From Synechococcus sp. UW140 (GTDB lineage Bacteria > Cyanobacteriota > Cyanobacteriia > PCC-6307 > Cyanobiaceae): a DNA stretch of 5,793 bases. A program made the position numbers and the translations under genes. Under the pieces are notes generated by a model. The model was not told where the DNA came from. It did no database searches and worked only from the letters and a program-made list of their open reading frames with translations. Shown here piece after piece: positions 1 to 4,982 of the stretch. Positions within the stretch are counted from its first letter, which is position 1. Each line of letters starts with the position of its first letter. The stretch lies in contig CAMDWF010000162.1 in assembly GCA_945878795.1 (NCBI GenBank), forward strand, positions 1 through 5,793, read 5' to 3'.

Positions 1-247
1 AGAGTAGGGAGTTGACTGTTTTCGTTGGTTGACCTTCATCTTTTAGCTTTTGAAGTACCCTGCCCATTGTCTTACCTAATTCCTTCTCCTCATATGCAGC
101 GAAGTCCGATGTCCACTTTGTTGAGATTTTGAAGCTATTGACGTTATTAGGAAAGAAGTCCAAGAAAATGAGATGGATAAATATTCTCTGTACAAGGCAC
201 TGTGCCCAGTACATCGCTAGTCCATAGAAGGCATATACATCTCTCAC
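1..247 (-). CDS. Uncharacterised conserved-looking protein, N-terminal part (runs off left edge)
   Basis: This minus-strand frame is open from an in-frame stop at 254-256 to the left edge, giving 82 codons with no stop. The only start codon before an internal ATG (212-214) is a GTG at 245-247, chosen because it keeps the aromatic segment DVYAFYGLAMYWAQCL at the N-terminus. A weak AAGGA lies 13 nt upstream (261-265), which is rather far. The rest includes a hydrophobic stretch (residues 22-32, IFIHLIFLDFF) and a basic segment LGKTMGRVLQKLKDEG (57-72). From memory, an uncharacterised bacterial family has the same layout, an N-terminal 'YxxFGLAMYxAQ' followed by a 'TLGrxixxLr' segment; this was not checked by search. 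Its function is unknown. The gene is 152 bp downstream of mrr on the same strand and shares its low GC content (about 41%), so it was probably acquired with it. The reading frame is convincing; the exact start is less so. Confidence 0.72.
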   Translation of the reverse strand, partial: MRDVYAFYGLAMYWAQCLVQRIFIHLIFLDFFPNNVNSFKISTKWTSDFAAYEEKELGKTMGRVLQKLKDEGQPTKTVNSLL

Positions 248-399
248 TTGATCTTATTTGTCCTTAGTTACTCGGTTAACGAATGGCAAAGATGATAGTA
301 TATGTATGCCTTACGCCCCAGATCAGAAGCGGGCAGGGGCTCCTCGGTTTGACTAGCCACTCCCACTCCCGTCTTCAGTATCTGGATGTTAGAAAGACC
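248..399. other. Intergenic gap between mrr and the uncharacterised gene; weak promoter candidate
   Basis: These 152 bp hold no gene that I can support. On the minus strand there is a TATACT hexamer (297-302), a possible -10 box about 50 nt before the proposed GTG start. No good -35 box lies at the expected distance. No hairpin followed by a T-run is visible after the mrr stop, so the downstream gene may be transcribed by read-through, from this weak promoter, or both. Confidence 0.3.
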
Positions 400-1251
400 C
401 TACTTGAAGTCATTAAAAAAATCTATATCCACTTCATAGACAACCTTTGGTTTGACACCAAGCTCAAGCTTTTCAAACATTCTGACAAGCTTCTCCCCAT
501 CAACGAGTTCGATGGGATTGGCGCCATCCCGGATTGCCTCTCGCTTGGCATCCATTGTGAAACTTCCAGTAGTTAACAAAATTCCCTTATCAGCTTTACC
601 AATAAGGGCTCCACGGAAATCCCTGATCATGCTTGCGCCAACCGAGCCTTGATAACGCTTGCATTGAAATAACACCTTGAAACTCAAAAGTGGATTGATC
701 TCTAAGATTCCTTCTCCATCAATGCCACCATCCCCTGAACGGCCAGTTACCTTCACATTCTGAAAACCGTGTTCCCTTAAGAGGCGCTGACATAAACGCT
801 CGAATCCCTCGGCGCTAAGTGCTTTGATTACTGGCAGAAGGGCAGTCTCCTCTGCCTCCAATCGAATCTCCGTAGCCTCTACTGATGCCGCACTTTTCGG
901 TGAGGAGCCATCATCTTGAGAACCTTTGAAGGTGCTCTGAACGCCCTTGAATAATGATGCTACATCCAGGGCTTTGAGGTCTTCATGTTGACCTTTGTCA
1001 GTCAGCCTCCACACTCCGCGAAGAGACGAGTCAATGTGGCCTGAATGAACGAGGTACATACGAGCCCACGCAATTTGATTGCGTACTTTTGACTGGCCGT
1101 TCTTATTGGTCTGTTCTAGAACCTCTTCGGGTAGGTTTTCACGCTCAATCACTGCATCTGTTACCTCAGCTGCAGTGGCCGATCCACCCATCTCCCGCAG
1201 AGCATGCAGGATGGGAAGGATGAATCGAGTGAACTGGGGTCCCTTGGCCAT
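400..1251 (-). CDS. mrr: Mrr-type (type IV-like) restriction endonuclease
   Basis: A 283-residue protein with the two-domain layout of Mrr nucleases, which cut DNA carrying foreign modification (methylation) patterns and need no partner methyltransferase. Residues about 7-90 match the N-terminal winged-helix domain (Mrr_N), with FILPILHALREMGG, the segment RNQIAWARMYLVHSG and GVWRLTDKG. A polar linker (about 105-135) leads to the catalytic domain: GFERLCQRLLREHGF, then GRSGDGGIDGEG with catalytic Asp178, then FQCKRY with Gln196 and Lys198. This is the PD-(D/E)xK variant of Mrr that carries QxK. The length is normal for the family and all key residues are present, so it should be active. The start is well fixed: an in-frame stop (1261-1263) lies four codons upstream with no other start codon between. 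There is only a weak GGAA near the ATG. GC content of about 50% contrasts with the neighbouring pepP (about 70%), suggesting transfer. The natural substrate cannot be told from sequence. Confidence 0.92.
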   Translation of the reverse strand: MAKGPQFTRFILPILHALREMGGSATAAEVTDAVIERENLPEEVLEQTNKNGQSKVRNQIAWARMYLVHSGHIDSSLRGVWRLTDKGQHEDLKALDVASLFKGVQSTFKGSQDDGSSPKSAASVEATEIRLEAEETALLPVIKALSAEGFERLCQRLLREHGFQNVKVTGRSGDGGIDGEGILEINPLLSFKVLFQCKRYQGSVGASMIRDFRGALIGKADKGILLTTGSFTMDAKREAIRDGANPIELVDGEKLVRMFEKLELGVKPKVVYEVDIDFFNDFK

Positions 1252-1296
1252 TTCCGGATTTTAGTTCTTTCTAACTCTTTATTGGGAGGTTCCGAG

Positions 1297-1337
1297 AACC
1301 ACGCCCCCTTCGTCTGGTCCTTCTACAAACCACGCCC
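1297..1337. repeat. Direct repeat pair AACCACGCCC, 31 bp apart
   Basis: Identical decamers AACCACGCCC occur at 1297-1306 and 1328-1337, starting 31 bp apart, about three turns of B-form DNA. They lie about 45-86 bp upstream of the mrr start. The AACCAC core recurs at 1431-1436 within the right arm of the palindrome. The phasing and position would suit an operator for the nuclease gene, but this is inference; the repeats could also be chance or remnants. Confidence 0.45.
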
Positions 1338-1408
1338 AGCAGTGCTTGGGGGGCCTTCAACTGAATCCAGTGTCAGCATAGGGTTTGGAGTAATTGATCC
1401 CTAACAGT

Positions 1409-1440
1409 ACATGTGGTTTGCGGGTCCGCGAACCACATGT
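1409..1440. repeat. Long near-perfect inverted repeat (strong hairpin)
   Basis: The arms ACATGTGGTT (1409-1418) and AACCACATGT (1431-1440) are perfectly complementary. Inside them a T-G wobble pair (1419/1430) is followed by GCGG and CCGC around a 2-nt centre (GT, 1425-1426). This gives a 15-pair, 32-nt symmetrical structure. It is not followed by a T-run on either strand, so it is not a standard rho-independent terminator. It could halt or protect the pepP transcript, bind a dimeric protein, or mark a recombination or mobile-element scar. Confidence 0.9.
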
Positions 1441-1491
1441 TCGTGCTGCTACACAAGATTTGCAGGGCTGCACATCCCGAGAGTCCCAGGG

Positions 1492-1510
1492 TTGAGCACG
1501 TACGTCTCAA
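1492..1510. repeat. Small dyad downstream of pepP
   Basis: TTGAG (1492-1496) pairs with CTCAA (1506-1510) around the self-complementary core ACGTACGT (1498-1505), with one unpaired C at 1497. It starts 31 bp past the pepP stop in the direction of transcription. There is no following T-run, so a terminator role is only possible, not shown. Confidence 0.4.
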
Positions 1511-1541
1511 TCATGGAGGTCTTCACACCCTTGTCCCCCCC

Positions 1542-2888
1542 TCACCTCTCCATCGCCACCGCCGCCTTCAACGCCGCCGCCGTCAGATTCTCATGCCCCC
1601 GCTCGGTAACAGCCACATCATCCTCAATCCGAATCCCAATACCCTTCCAACGCTCCTCAATGGCCGGCTGGCCCTCAGGCACCGGCAACCGATCGCTCAC
1701 ATAAAGCCCCGGCTCCACGGTCAGCACCATGCCAGGCTCCAGGGTCATGGGGTGTTCGCCCAGCCGGTAGGCGCCCACATCGTGTACATCCAGCCCCAGC
1801 CAGTGGCCGGTGCGGTGCATGTAGAGGTGGCGGTAGGCACCCTGCTCGATTAAGCCATCCCGCTCACCCTTAAGTAGCCCCAGCTCCAGCAGGCCCTCCA
1901 CCAGCACACCGACGGCGGTGCCATGCACCCCTTCGGCGGTGGCACCCGGGCCTACCGCCGCCACCGCCGCCTCCTGGGCGGCGAGCACCAGCTCGTAGAG
2001 GGCCCGTTGTTCGCCGCTGAAGCGGCCATTGATCGGGAAGGTGCGGGTGATGTCGCCGTTGTAGTAGTCGTTAACCGAACAGCCGGCGTCGATCAGTAGC
2101 AGATCGCCATCTTTTAGTTCGCTGTTGTTAGACGTGTAGTGCAAAACGCAGGCGTTATCGCCGCCGGCCACGATTGAGCCGTAGGCCGGGCCCCGGGCGC
2201 CCTGCTCTAGAAAATGCTGTTCGATTACCGCCTGCACCTGGCGCTCATTGAGGCCGGGCCGGGCCACCTGGCGGGCCAATTCGTGGGCCTCGGCCGAAAT
2301 GCGTGCCGCCAATCGCATCTGCTCCAGCTCCTCGGGGCTCTTGCGCAGGCGTAATTCGTGTAGCAGCGGGCAGGGGGCCACCAACCCCAGGGCCGCGCCG
2401 CCGCTGCGGGGCGCCCGATCCAGCTGCTGGGCCCAGGCCGCCAACACCAAGGGCTCCACCTTGGGATGGCGTCCCACCCGAAACGCAATGCCTTCGGCAC
2501 CTTCCAGGTAGCCGGCCAGCTTTTGATCTAATTCCTCGATGGGATGGGCCAGATCGGCGCCGAACTGTTCGACCGCCCCTTCGCAGCCCCAGCGGAAACC
2601 ATTCCACACCTCGGCGCTGGGCTCTTTCGGCGCCACGAACATCACGAAGGGATTTTCGGTTTTATGGGGTAAAAACAACGCCACCGCCCCCGGTTCATCG
2701 AAGCCGGTCAGATACCAGAAATCACTGTTCTGGCGGAAGGCATGTTCGACATCGGCGTGGTGGGTCACTAGCGGCGCCGCGGGAATCACCGCCGCCGCGC
2801 CCCCCAGGCGGTGCATGAAGCGGTCGCGGCGATCGCGCAAGACGGCCTGGTCGATCACGGGGCTTTGCGGCAGCAGAATTCGATCCAT
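1542..2888 (-). CDS. pepP: Xaa-Pro aminopeptidase (aminopeptidase P)
   Basis: A 448-residue cytoplasmic metallopeptidase that removes the N-terminal residue from peptides whose second residue is proline. Residues about 11-145 are the aminopeptidase P N-terminal domain (RQNSDFWYLTGFDEPGAVAL). The M24 'pita-bread' catalytic domain follows from about 180. All five metal ligands of the family are visible: Asp267 (LLIDAGC), Asp279 (NGDITRTFP), His362 (HRTGHWLGLDVHD), Glu392 (TVEPGLYV) and Glu422 (IRIEDDVAV). Length is close to E. coli PepP (about 441 residues). The spacing between the two Asp ligands is one residue longer than I recall for E. coli, in a surface-like turn. The ATG gives a normal N-terminus; upstream is only a weak AGG-type sequence directly against the start. 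It is divergent from the GTPase gene across 120 bp. The high-GC coding style marks it as native sequence. It is probably a peptide-turnover housekeeping enzyme with no direct link to the NAD genes. Confidence 0.96.
   Translation of the reverse strand: MDRILLPQSPVIDQAVLRDRRDRFMHRLGGAAAVIPAAPLVTHHADVEHAFRQNSDFWYLTGFDEPGAVALFLPHKTENPFVMFVAPKEPSAEVWNGFRWGCEGAVEQFGADLAHPIEELDQKLAGYLEGAEGIAFRVGRHPKVEPLVLAAWAQQLDRAPRSGGAALGLVAPCPLLHELRLRKSPEELEQMRLAARISAEAHELARQVARPGLNERQVQAVIEQHFLEQGARGPAYGSIVAGGDNACVLHYTSNNSELKDGDLLLIDAGCSVNDYYNGDITRTFPINGRFSGEQRALYELVLAAQEAAVAAVGPGATAEGVHGTAVGVLVEGLLELGLLKGERDGLIEQGAYRHLYMHRTGHWLGLDVHDVGAYRLGEHPMTLEPGMVLTVEPGLYVSDRLPVPEGQPAIEERWKGIGIRIEDDVAVTERGHENLTAAALKAAVAMER
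2829..2836. repeat. HIP1 octamer (GCGATCGC)
   Basis: A perfect copy of the highly iterated palindrome HIP1, found inside the 5' part of pepP. HIP1 is over-represented in many cyanobacterial genomes, so it supports the taxonomic reading. No function is assigned here. Confidence 0.75.
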
Positions 2889-3008
2889 CCTGCCTTTCGC
2901 CCAGGGAGGCCGGGTCCCCTGGGGGTTCTCCCCACCACCCCGGCAGGCCCCGAAACTTGCCCGCCGGGATTTAATGGGGCCAGGCCCCCTGTTGGCACCC
3001 CCCTGGCG
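2889..3008. promoter_or_regulatory. Divergent intergenic region driving pepP and the GTPase-nadD-nadE genes
   Basis: These 120 bp separate two outward-facing genes and so should hold promoters for both. The only AT-rich hexamer is TTTAAT at 2970-2975 (ATTAAA on the other strand), about 33 nt before the GTPase ATG. It is a possible -10 box but has no recognisable -35 partner. Directly after it lies the palindrome GGGGCC-A-GGCCCC (2976-2988), well placed to act as an operator or to fold in the 5' leader. No Shine-Dalgarno sequence precedes the GTPase start. The promoter role follows from gene layout; the individual elements are uncertain. Confidence 0.4.
2973..2988. repeat. GC-rich palindromic repeat, copy in the promoter region
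   Basis: AATGGGGCCAGGCCCC here matches AATGGGGCAGGCCCC at 4853-4867 inside nadD except for one extra C. A related decamer, GGCAGGCCCC, stands 31 bp upstream at 2942-2951 and also occurs in nadD (4843-4852 and 4858-4867). The shared sequence suggests a dispersed short palindromic repeat rather than two independent promoter and coding sequences, although high GC content raises the chance of coincidence. Confidence 0.5.
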
Positions 3009-4355
3009 ATGACCTCAGCGCCCCCGCGCCATCGCCCGCCGCCGCCGCCGCCCGAGCGGGCCTGGTTGTTGCTGCGCCAGTGGCGCCGCGACCTCGCCCT
3101 CACCTCCCGCGAACAGGACGCCCTGGGCCCGGAACTCGCCGCCCTCGATCGCCAGCTGCAGCGCCTGCAGCAGCGCACCCCCCGGGTGGCCGTATTTGGC
3201 CGCGTGGGGGTGGGTAAATCCAGCCTGCTCAATGCCCTGCTCGGCGACGAGCAATTCGCCACCGATGTGGCCCACGGCTGCACCCGCCGCCAGGAGATAC
3301 GCCCTTGGCCCCAGCCCATCGACAGCCTCAATGGCATTGATCTGGTCGACACCCCGGGCATTGATGAAATCGCCGCCGCCGCCCGCGAACGGCTGGCGGC
3401 CCGGGTGGCCCTCGGCGCCGATTTGGTGTTGCTCGTCATCGACAGTGACTTGACCCGGGTCGAGCTCGACGCCCTTGATCCATTGTTGCGGGCCGGCAAA
3501 CCGCTGCTGTTGGTGTTGAACCGCAGCGATGCCTGGCCCGCAGCCGAGCTGCCAGCCCTGCTGGCCAGCATCCGCAGCCGCCTGCCCCCCGCAGCCCAGC
3601 ACCTCGATCCCATCGCCGTCGCCGCCGCCCCCCGCCAGGCAAAGCTGCTGGCCGATGGTCGGGTGCGCTCCAGCCCCCAACCTCCCCGCATCGAACCCCT
3701 GCGCCAGGCGCTGGTCTCCTTGCTGGAGCGCCATGGCGAGCTGCTGCTCGCCCTCAATGCCCTGCTGGCGGCCGATCGCTTCGGCCGTTCGCTGCATCGC
3801 TGCCGCCTGCGCCAGGGCCACCGCCAGGCCCAGACCCTGATTGGTCGCTACGCCGCCCTCAAGGCCACCGGGGTGGTCGCCAATCCCTTGATGCTGCTCG
3901 ATTTGGCCGGTGGTCTGGCCTGCGACAGTCTGCTGGTGCTGCAGCTCTGCGATCTCTATGGCCTGCCGATGACCCGCAGCGGCGCCCGCCAGCTGGCCCT
4001 CAGCCTCTCGGGTCAAAATGCCCTGCTAGGGGGTGTGCAGGTGGGATTGCAGGTGCTATTGGGCGGTGTGCGCCAGGTCCTTACCCTCAGCGCTCCCTTC
4101 ACCGGTGGCCTCAGCCTGGCCCCCGCCGCCCCGGTGGCCCTGGCCCAGGCGGCCCTGGCGGTCCACTCCACCCGCCGCACCGGCCGCCTCGCCGCCGAGC
4201 AACTGCTGAGCAGCAGCGCCGCCGCCGGCCGGCCCGGCGCCCTGTTACGCCGCCTGGCGGCCCAGGATCCTGCTACCCGCCAATGGTTGGCTGAATGGGC
4301 CCCTGCCCGCACCGCCCAGCAACGGACGCCGCGGCGCCGCCGGCCCGCCCCCTAG
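3009..4355 (+). CDS. Era/TrmE-like GTPase with DUF697-like C-terminal domain
   Basis: A 448-residue P-loop GTPase of unknown cellular role. All guanine-nucleotide motifs are visible: G1 GRVGVGKSS (64-72), a likely G2 Thr in FATDVAHGCTRR (84-94), G3 DTPG (114-117), G4 NRSD (171-174) and a G5-like segment AVAAA (203-207). The C-terminal part has the pattern of DUF697 domains, with a hydrophobic run (about 289-313), then CDLYGLPMTRSGARQLALSL (314-333) and a second Gly/Leu-rich run (about 338-382). This suggests membrane association. The tail is Arg/Pro-rich. The frame is open further upstream into pepP, but the ATG at 3009 is chosen because the upstream codons overlap pepP and resemble no protein. 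There is no Shine-Dalgarno site. The N-terminus has a six-proline run (10-15) coded by CCG-type repeats. It lies 3 bp before nadD, so it is probably the first gene of the NAD operon. I recall similar GTPases next to nadD in related cyanobacteria, unverified here. Confidence 0.88.
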   Translation: MTSAPPRHRPPPPPPERAWLLLRQWRRDLALTSREQDALGPELAALDRQLQRLQQRTPRVAVFGRVGVGKSSLLNALLGDEQFATDVAHGCTRRQEIRPWPQPIDSLNGIDLVDTPGIDEIAAAARERLAARVALGADLVLLVIDSDLTRVELDALDPLLRAGKPLLLVLNRSDAWPAAELPALLASIRSRLPPAAQHLDPIAVAAAPRQAKLLADGRVRSSPQPPRIEPLRQALVSLLERHGELLLALNALLAADRFGRSLHRCRLRQGHRQAQTLIGRYAALKATGVVANPLMLLDLAGGLACDSLLVLQLCDLYGLPMTRSGARQLALSLSGQNALLGGVQVGLQVLLGGVRQVLTLSAPFTGGLSLAPAAPVALAQAALAVHSTRRTGRLAAEQLLSSSAAAGRPGALLRRLAAQDPATRQWLAEWAPARTAQQRTPRRRRPAP

Positions 4356-4358
4356 CCC

Positions 4359-4982
4359 ATGGCCGCCATTGCCCTGTTCGGCACCAGCGCCGACCCGCCC
4401 ACCTGCGGCCATCGGGCCTTGCTGGAGGGCCTGCTCACCCTGTTTCCCCTGGTTGCCACCTGGGCCAGCGATAACCCCCTCAAGCAGCACGGAGCGCCGT
4501 TGGAGATTCGGGTGCAGCTGCTGGCGGCCCTGGTGGCCGCCATCGCTAACCCCCGCCTCAGCCTGGAGCAGCAACTCAGCAGCCCCTGGAGCATCGAAAC
4601 CCTGGAGCGGGCGGCCCAGCGCTGGCCCGACCACGAGCGGGTGTTTGTCGTCGGCAGTGACCTCCTGCCCCAGATCCCCCATTGGCGCCTGGCCGATCAG
4701 CTGCTGGCCCACGTGCGCCTGGCGGTCGCCCCCCGCCAGGGCTGGCCCCTGCAGCAAGCCGACCTGGAGCGCCTGCGCCAGGCCGGCGCCAAAATCGAGC
4801 TCTTACCCCTGCAAATTCCCGCCAGCGCCAGCCGGCTGGTGCGGCAGGCCCCAATGGGGCAGGCCCCAGGGGGGCAGGCGCCAGGAGGGCATCCCGATCC
4901 CTCCCTGGTTCCGGCCGAACTCTGGCCCCTGCTCCGTCGCCACGGGCTCTACGGTCTGGCCCAGCCTCCCCCTTCCCCCTGA
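4359..4982 (+). CDS. nadD: Nicotinate-nucleotide adenylyltransferase
   Basis: A 207-residue cytoplasmic enzyme joining nicotinate mononucleotide and ATP to give nicotinate adenine dinucleotide and pyrophosphate. The nucleotidyltransferase signature is at the N-terminus: LFGTSADPPTCGH (6-18), with the (H/T)xGH motif as Thr15-Cys-Gly17-His18. Other family marks are WASDNPLKQH (35-44), the segment SPWSIETL (75-82) and FVVGSDLLPQIPHW (96-109). The C-terminal ATP-binding ISSTxxR motif is only loosely kept as IPASASRLVR (153-162). Between it and the last helix (PAELWPLLRRHGLYGL) sits a Gln-Ala-Pro-Gly repeat (163-177) from a 15-bp tandem duplication. Length is normal. The ATG lies 3 bp after the GTPase stop, and the stop overlaps the nadE start in TGATG; neither has a Shine-Dalgarno site, so translational coupling is likely. 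The Ala for Phe at residue 11 and the loose C-terminal motif are departures from the E. coli type. Confidence 0.9.
   Translation: MAAIALFGTSADPPTCGHRALLEGLLTLFPLVATWASDNPLKQHGAPLEIRVQLLAALVAAIANPRLSLEQQLSSPWSIETLERAAQRWPDHERVFVVGSDLLPQIPHWRLADQLLAHVRLAVAPRQGWPLQQADLERLRQAGAKIELLPLQIPASASRLVRQAPMGQAPGGQAPGGHPDPSLVPAELWPLLRRHGLYGLAQPPPSP
4843..4890 (+). repeat. Three 15-bp tandem repeats inside nadD
   Basis: Three imperfect 15-bp units start at 4843, 4858 and 4873, each beginning GGCAGGC, followed by a partial fourth (GGC, 4888-4890). Because the unit is a multiple of three it stays in frame, giving QAPMG, QAPGG, QAPGG at residues 163-177. The repeats sit between the last substrate-binding motif and the C-terminal helix, where an insertion is likely tolerated. 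The junction of units 1 and 2 forms the palindrome TGGGGC-AG-GCCCCA (4855-4868). Confidence 0.85.

Larger units (their letters stand above)
1252..1541. other. Intergenic region between pepP and mrr, at the composition boundary
   Basis: These 290 bp follow the pepP stop and precede the mrr start on the minus strand. I see no gene, tRNA or recognisable insertion-sequence end. GC content is intermediate (about 53% over 1321-1380). The content is structural: a direct-repeat pair at 1297-1337, a strong inverted repeat at 1409-1440 and a smaller dyad at 1492-1510. The region must contain the mrr promoter, but no convincing -35/-10 pair is visible. The likely junction between core and acquired DNA is somewhere in this stretch. 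Confidence 0.6.

Noticed and set aside
230..310. Similar AT-rich words GGCATATACAT (230-240) and ATGTATGCC (302-310) as an inverted repeat
   Set aside because: The match breaks after a few bases when aligned, as expected by chance in AT-rich sequence.
283..576. 97-residue plus-strand frame starting at 283
   Set aside because: Its 3' half is antisense to the C-terminal region of mrr, and the translation has no recognisable pattern. The gap at 283-399 alone does not support a gene.
1409..1440. Reading the inverted repeat as a rho-independent terminator for pepP
   Set aside because: The stem is strong, but no T-run follows on either strand and it lies about 100 bp beyond the stop codon; recorded as an inverted repeat instead.
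1252..1541. A tRNA gene or integrase attachment site at the composition boundary
   Set aside because: No cloverleaf, T-loop consensus or CCA-like end was found by eye, and no flanking direct repeat matching a tRNA end is visible in the window.
2811..3008. Upstream extension of the GTPase frame to an ATG at 2811
   Set aside because: It would overlap the pepP start region on the other strand by 78 bp and cover the whole divergent gap. The added 66 residues are Pro/Gly-rich and resemble no part of a GTPase.
2855..3757. 300-residue minus-strand frame
   Set aside because: Arg/Ser-rich low-complexity translation, antisense to the GTPase and overlapping pepP and the promoter region; a GC-driven shadow.
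3015..4016. 333-residue open frame on the minus strand opposite the GTPase
   Set aside because: It is exactly antisense to a gene with all GTPase motifs. Its Gly/Gln/Ala-rich sequence without domains is what GC-rich coding strands produce in the opposite frame.
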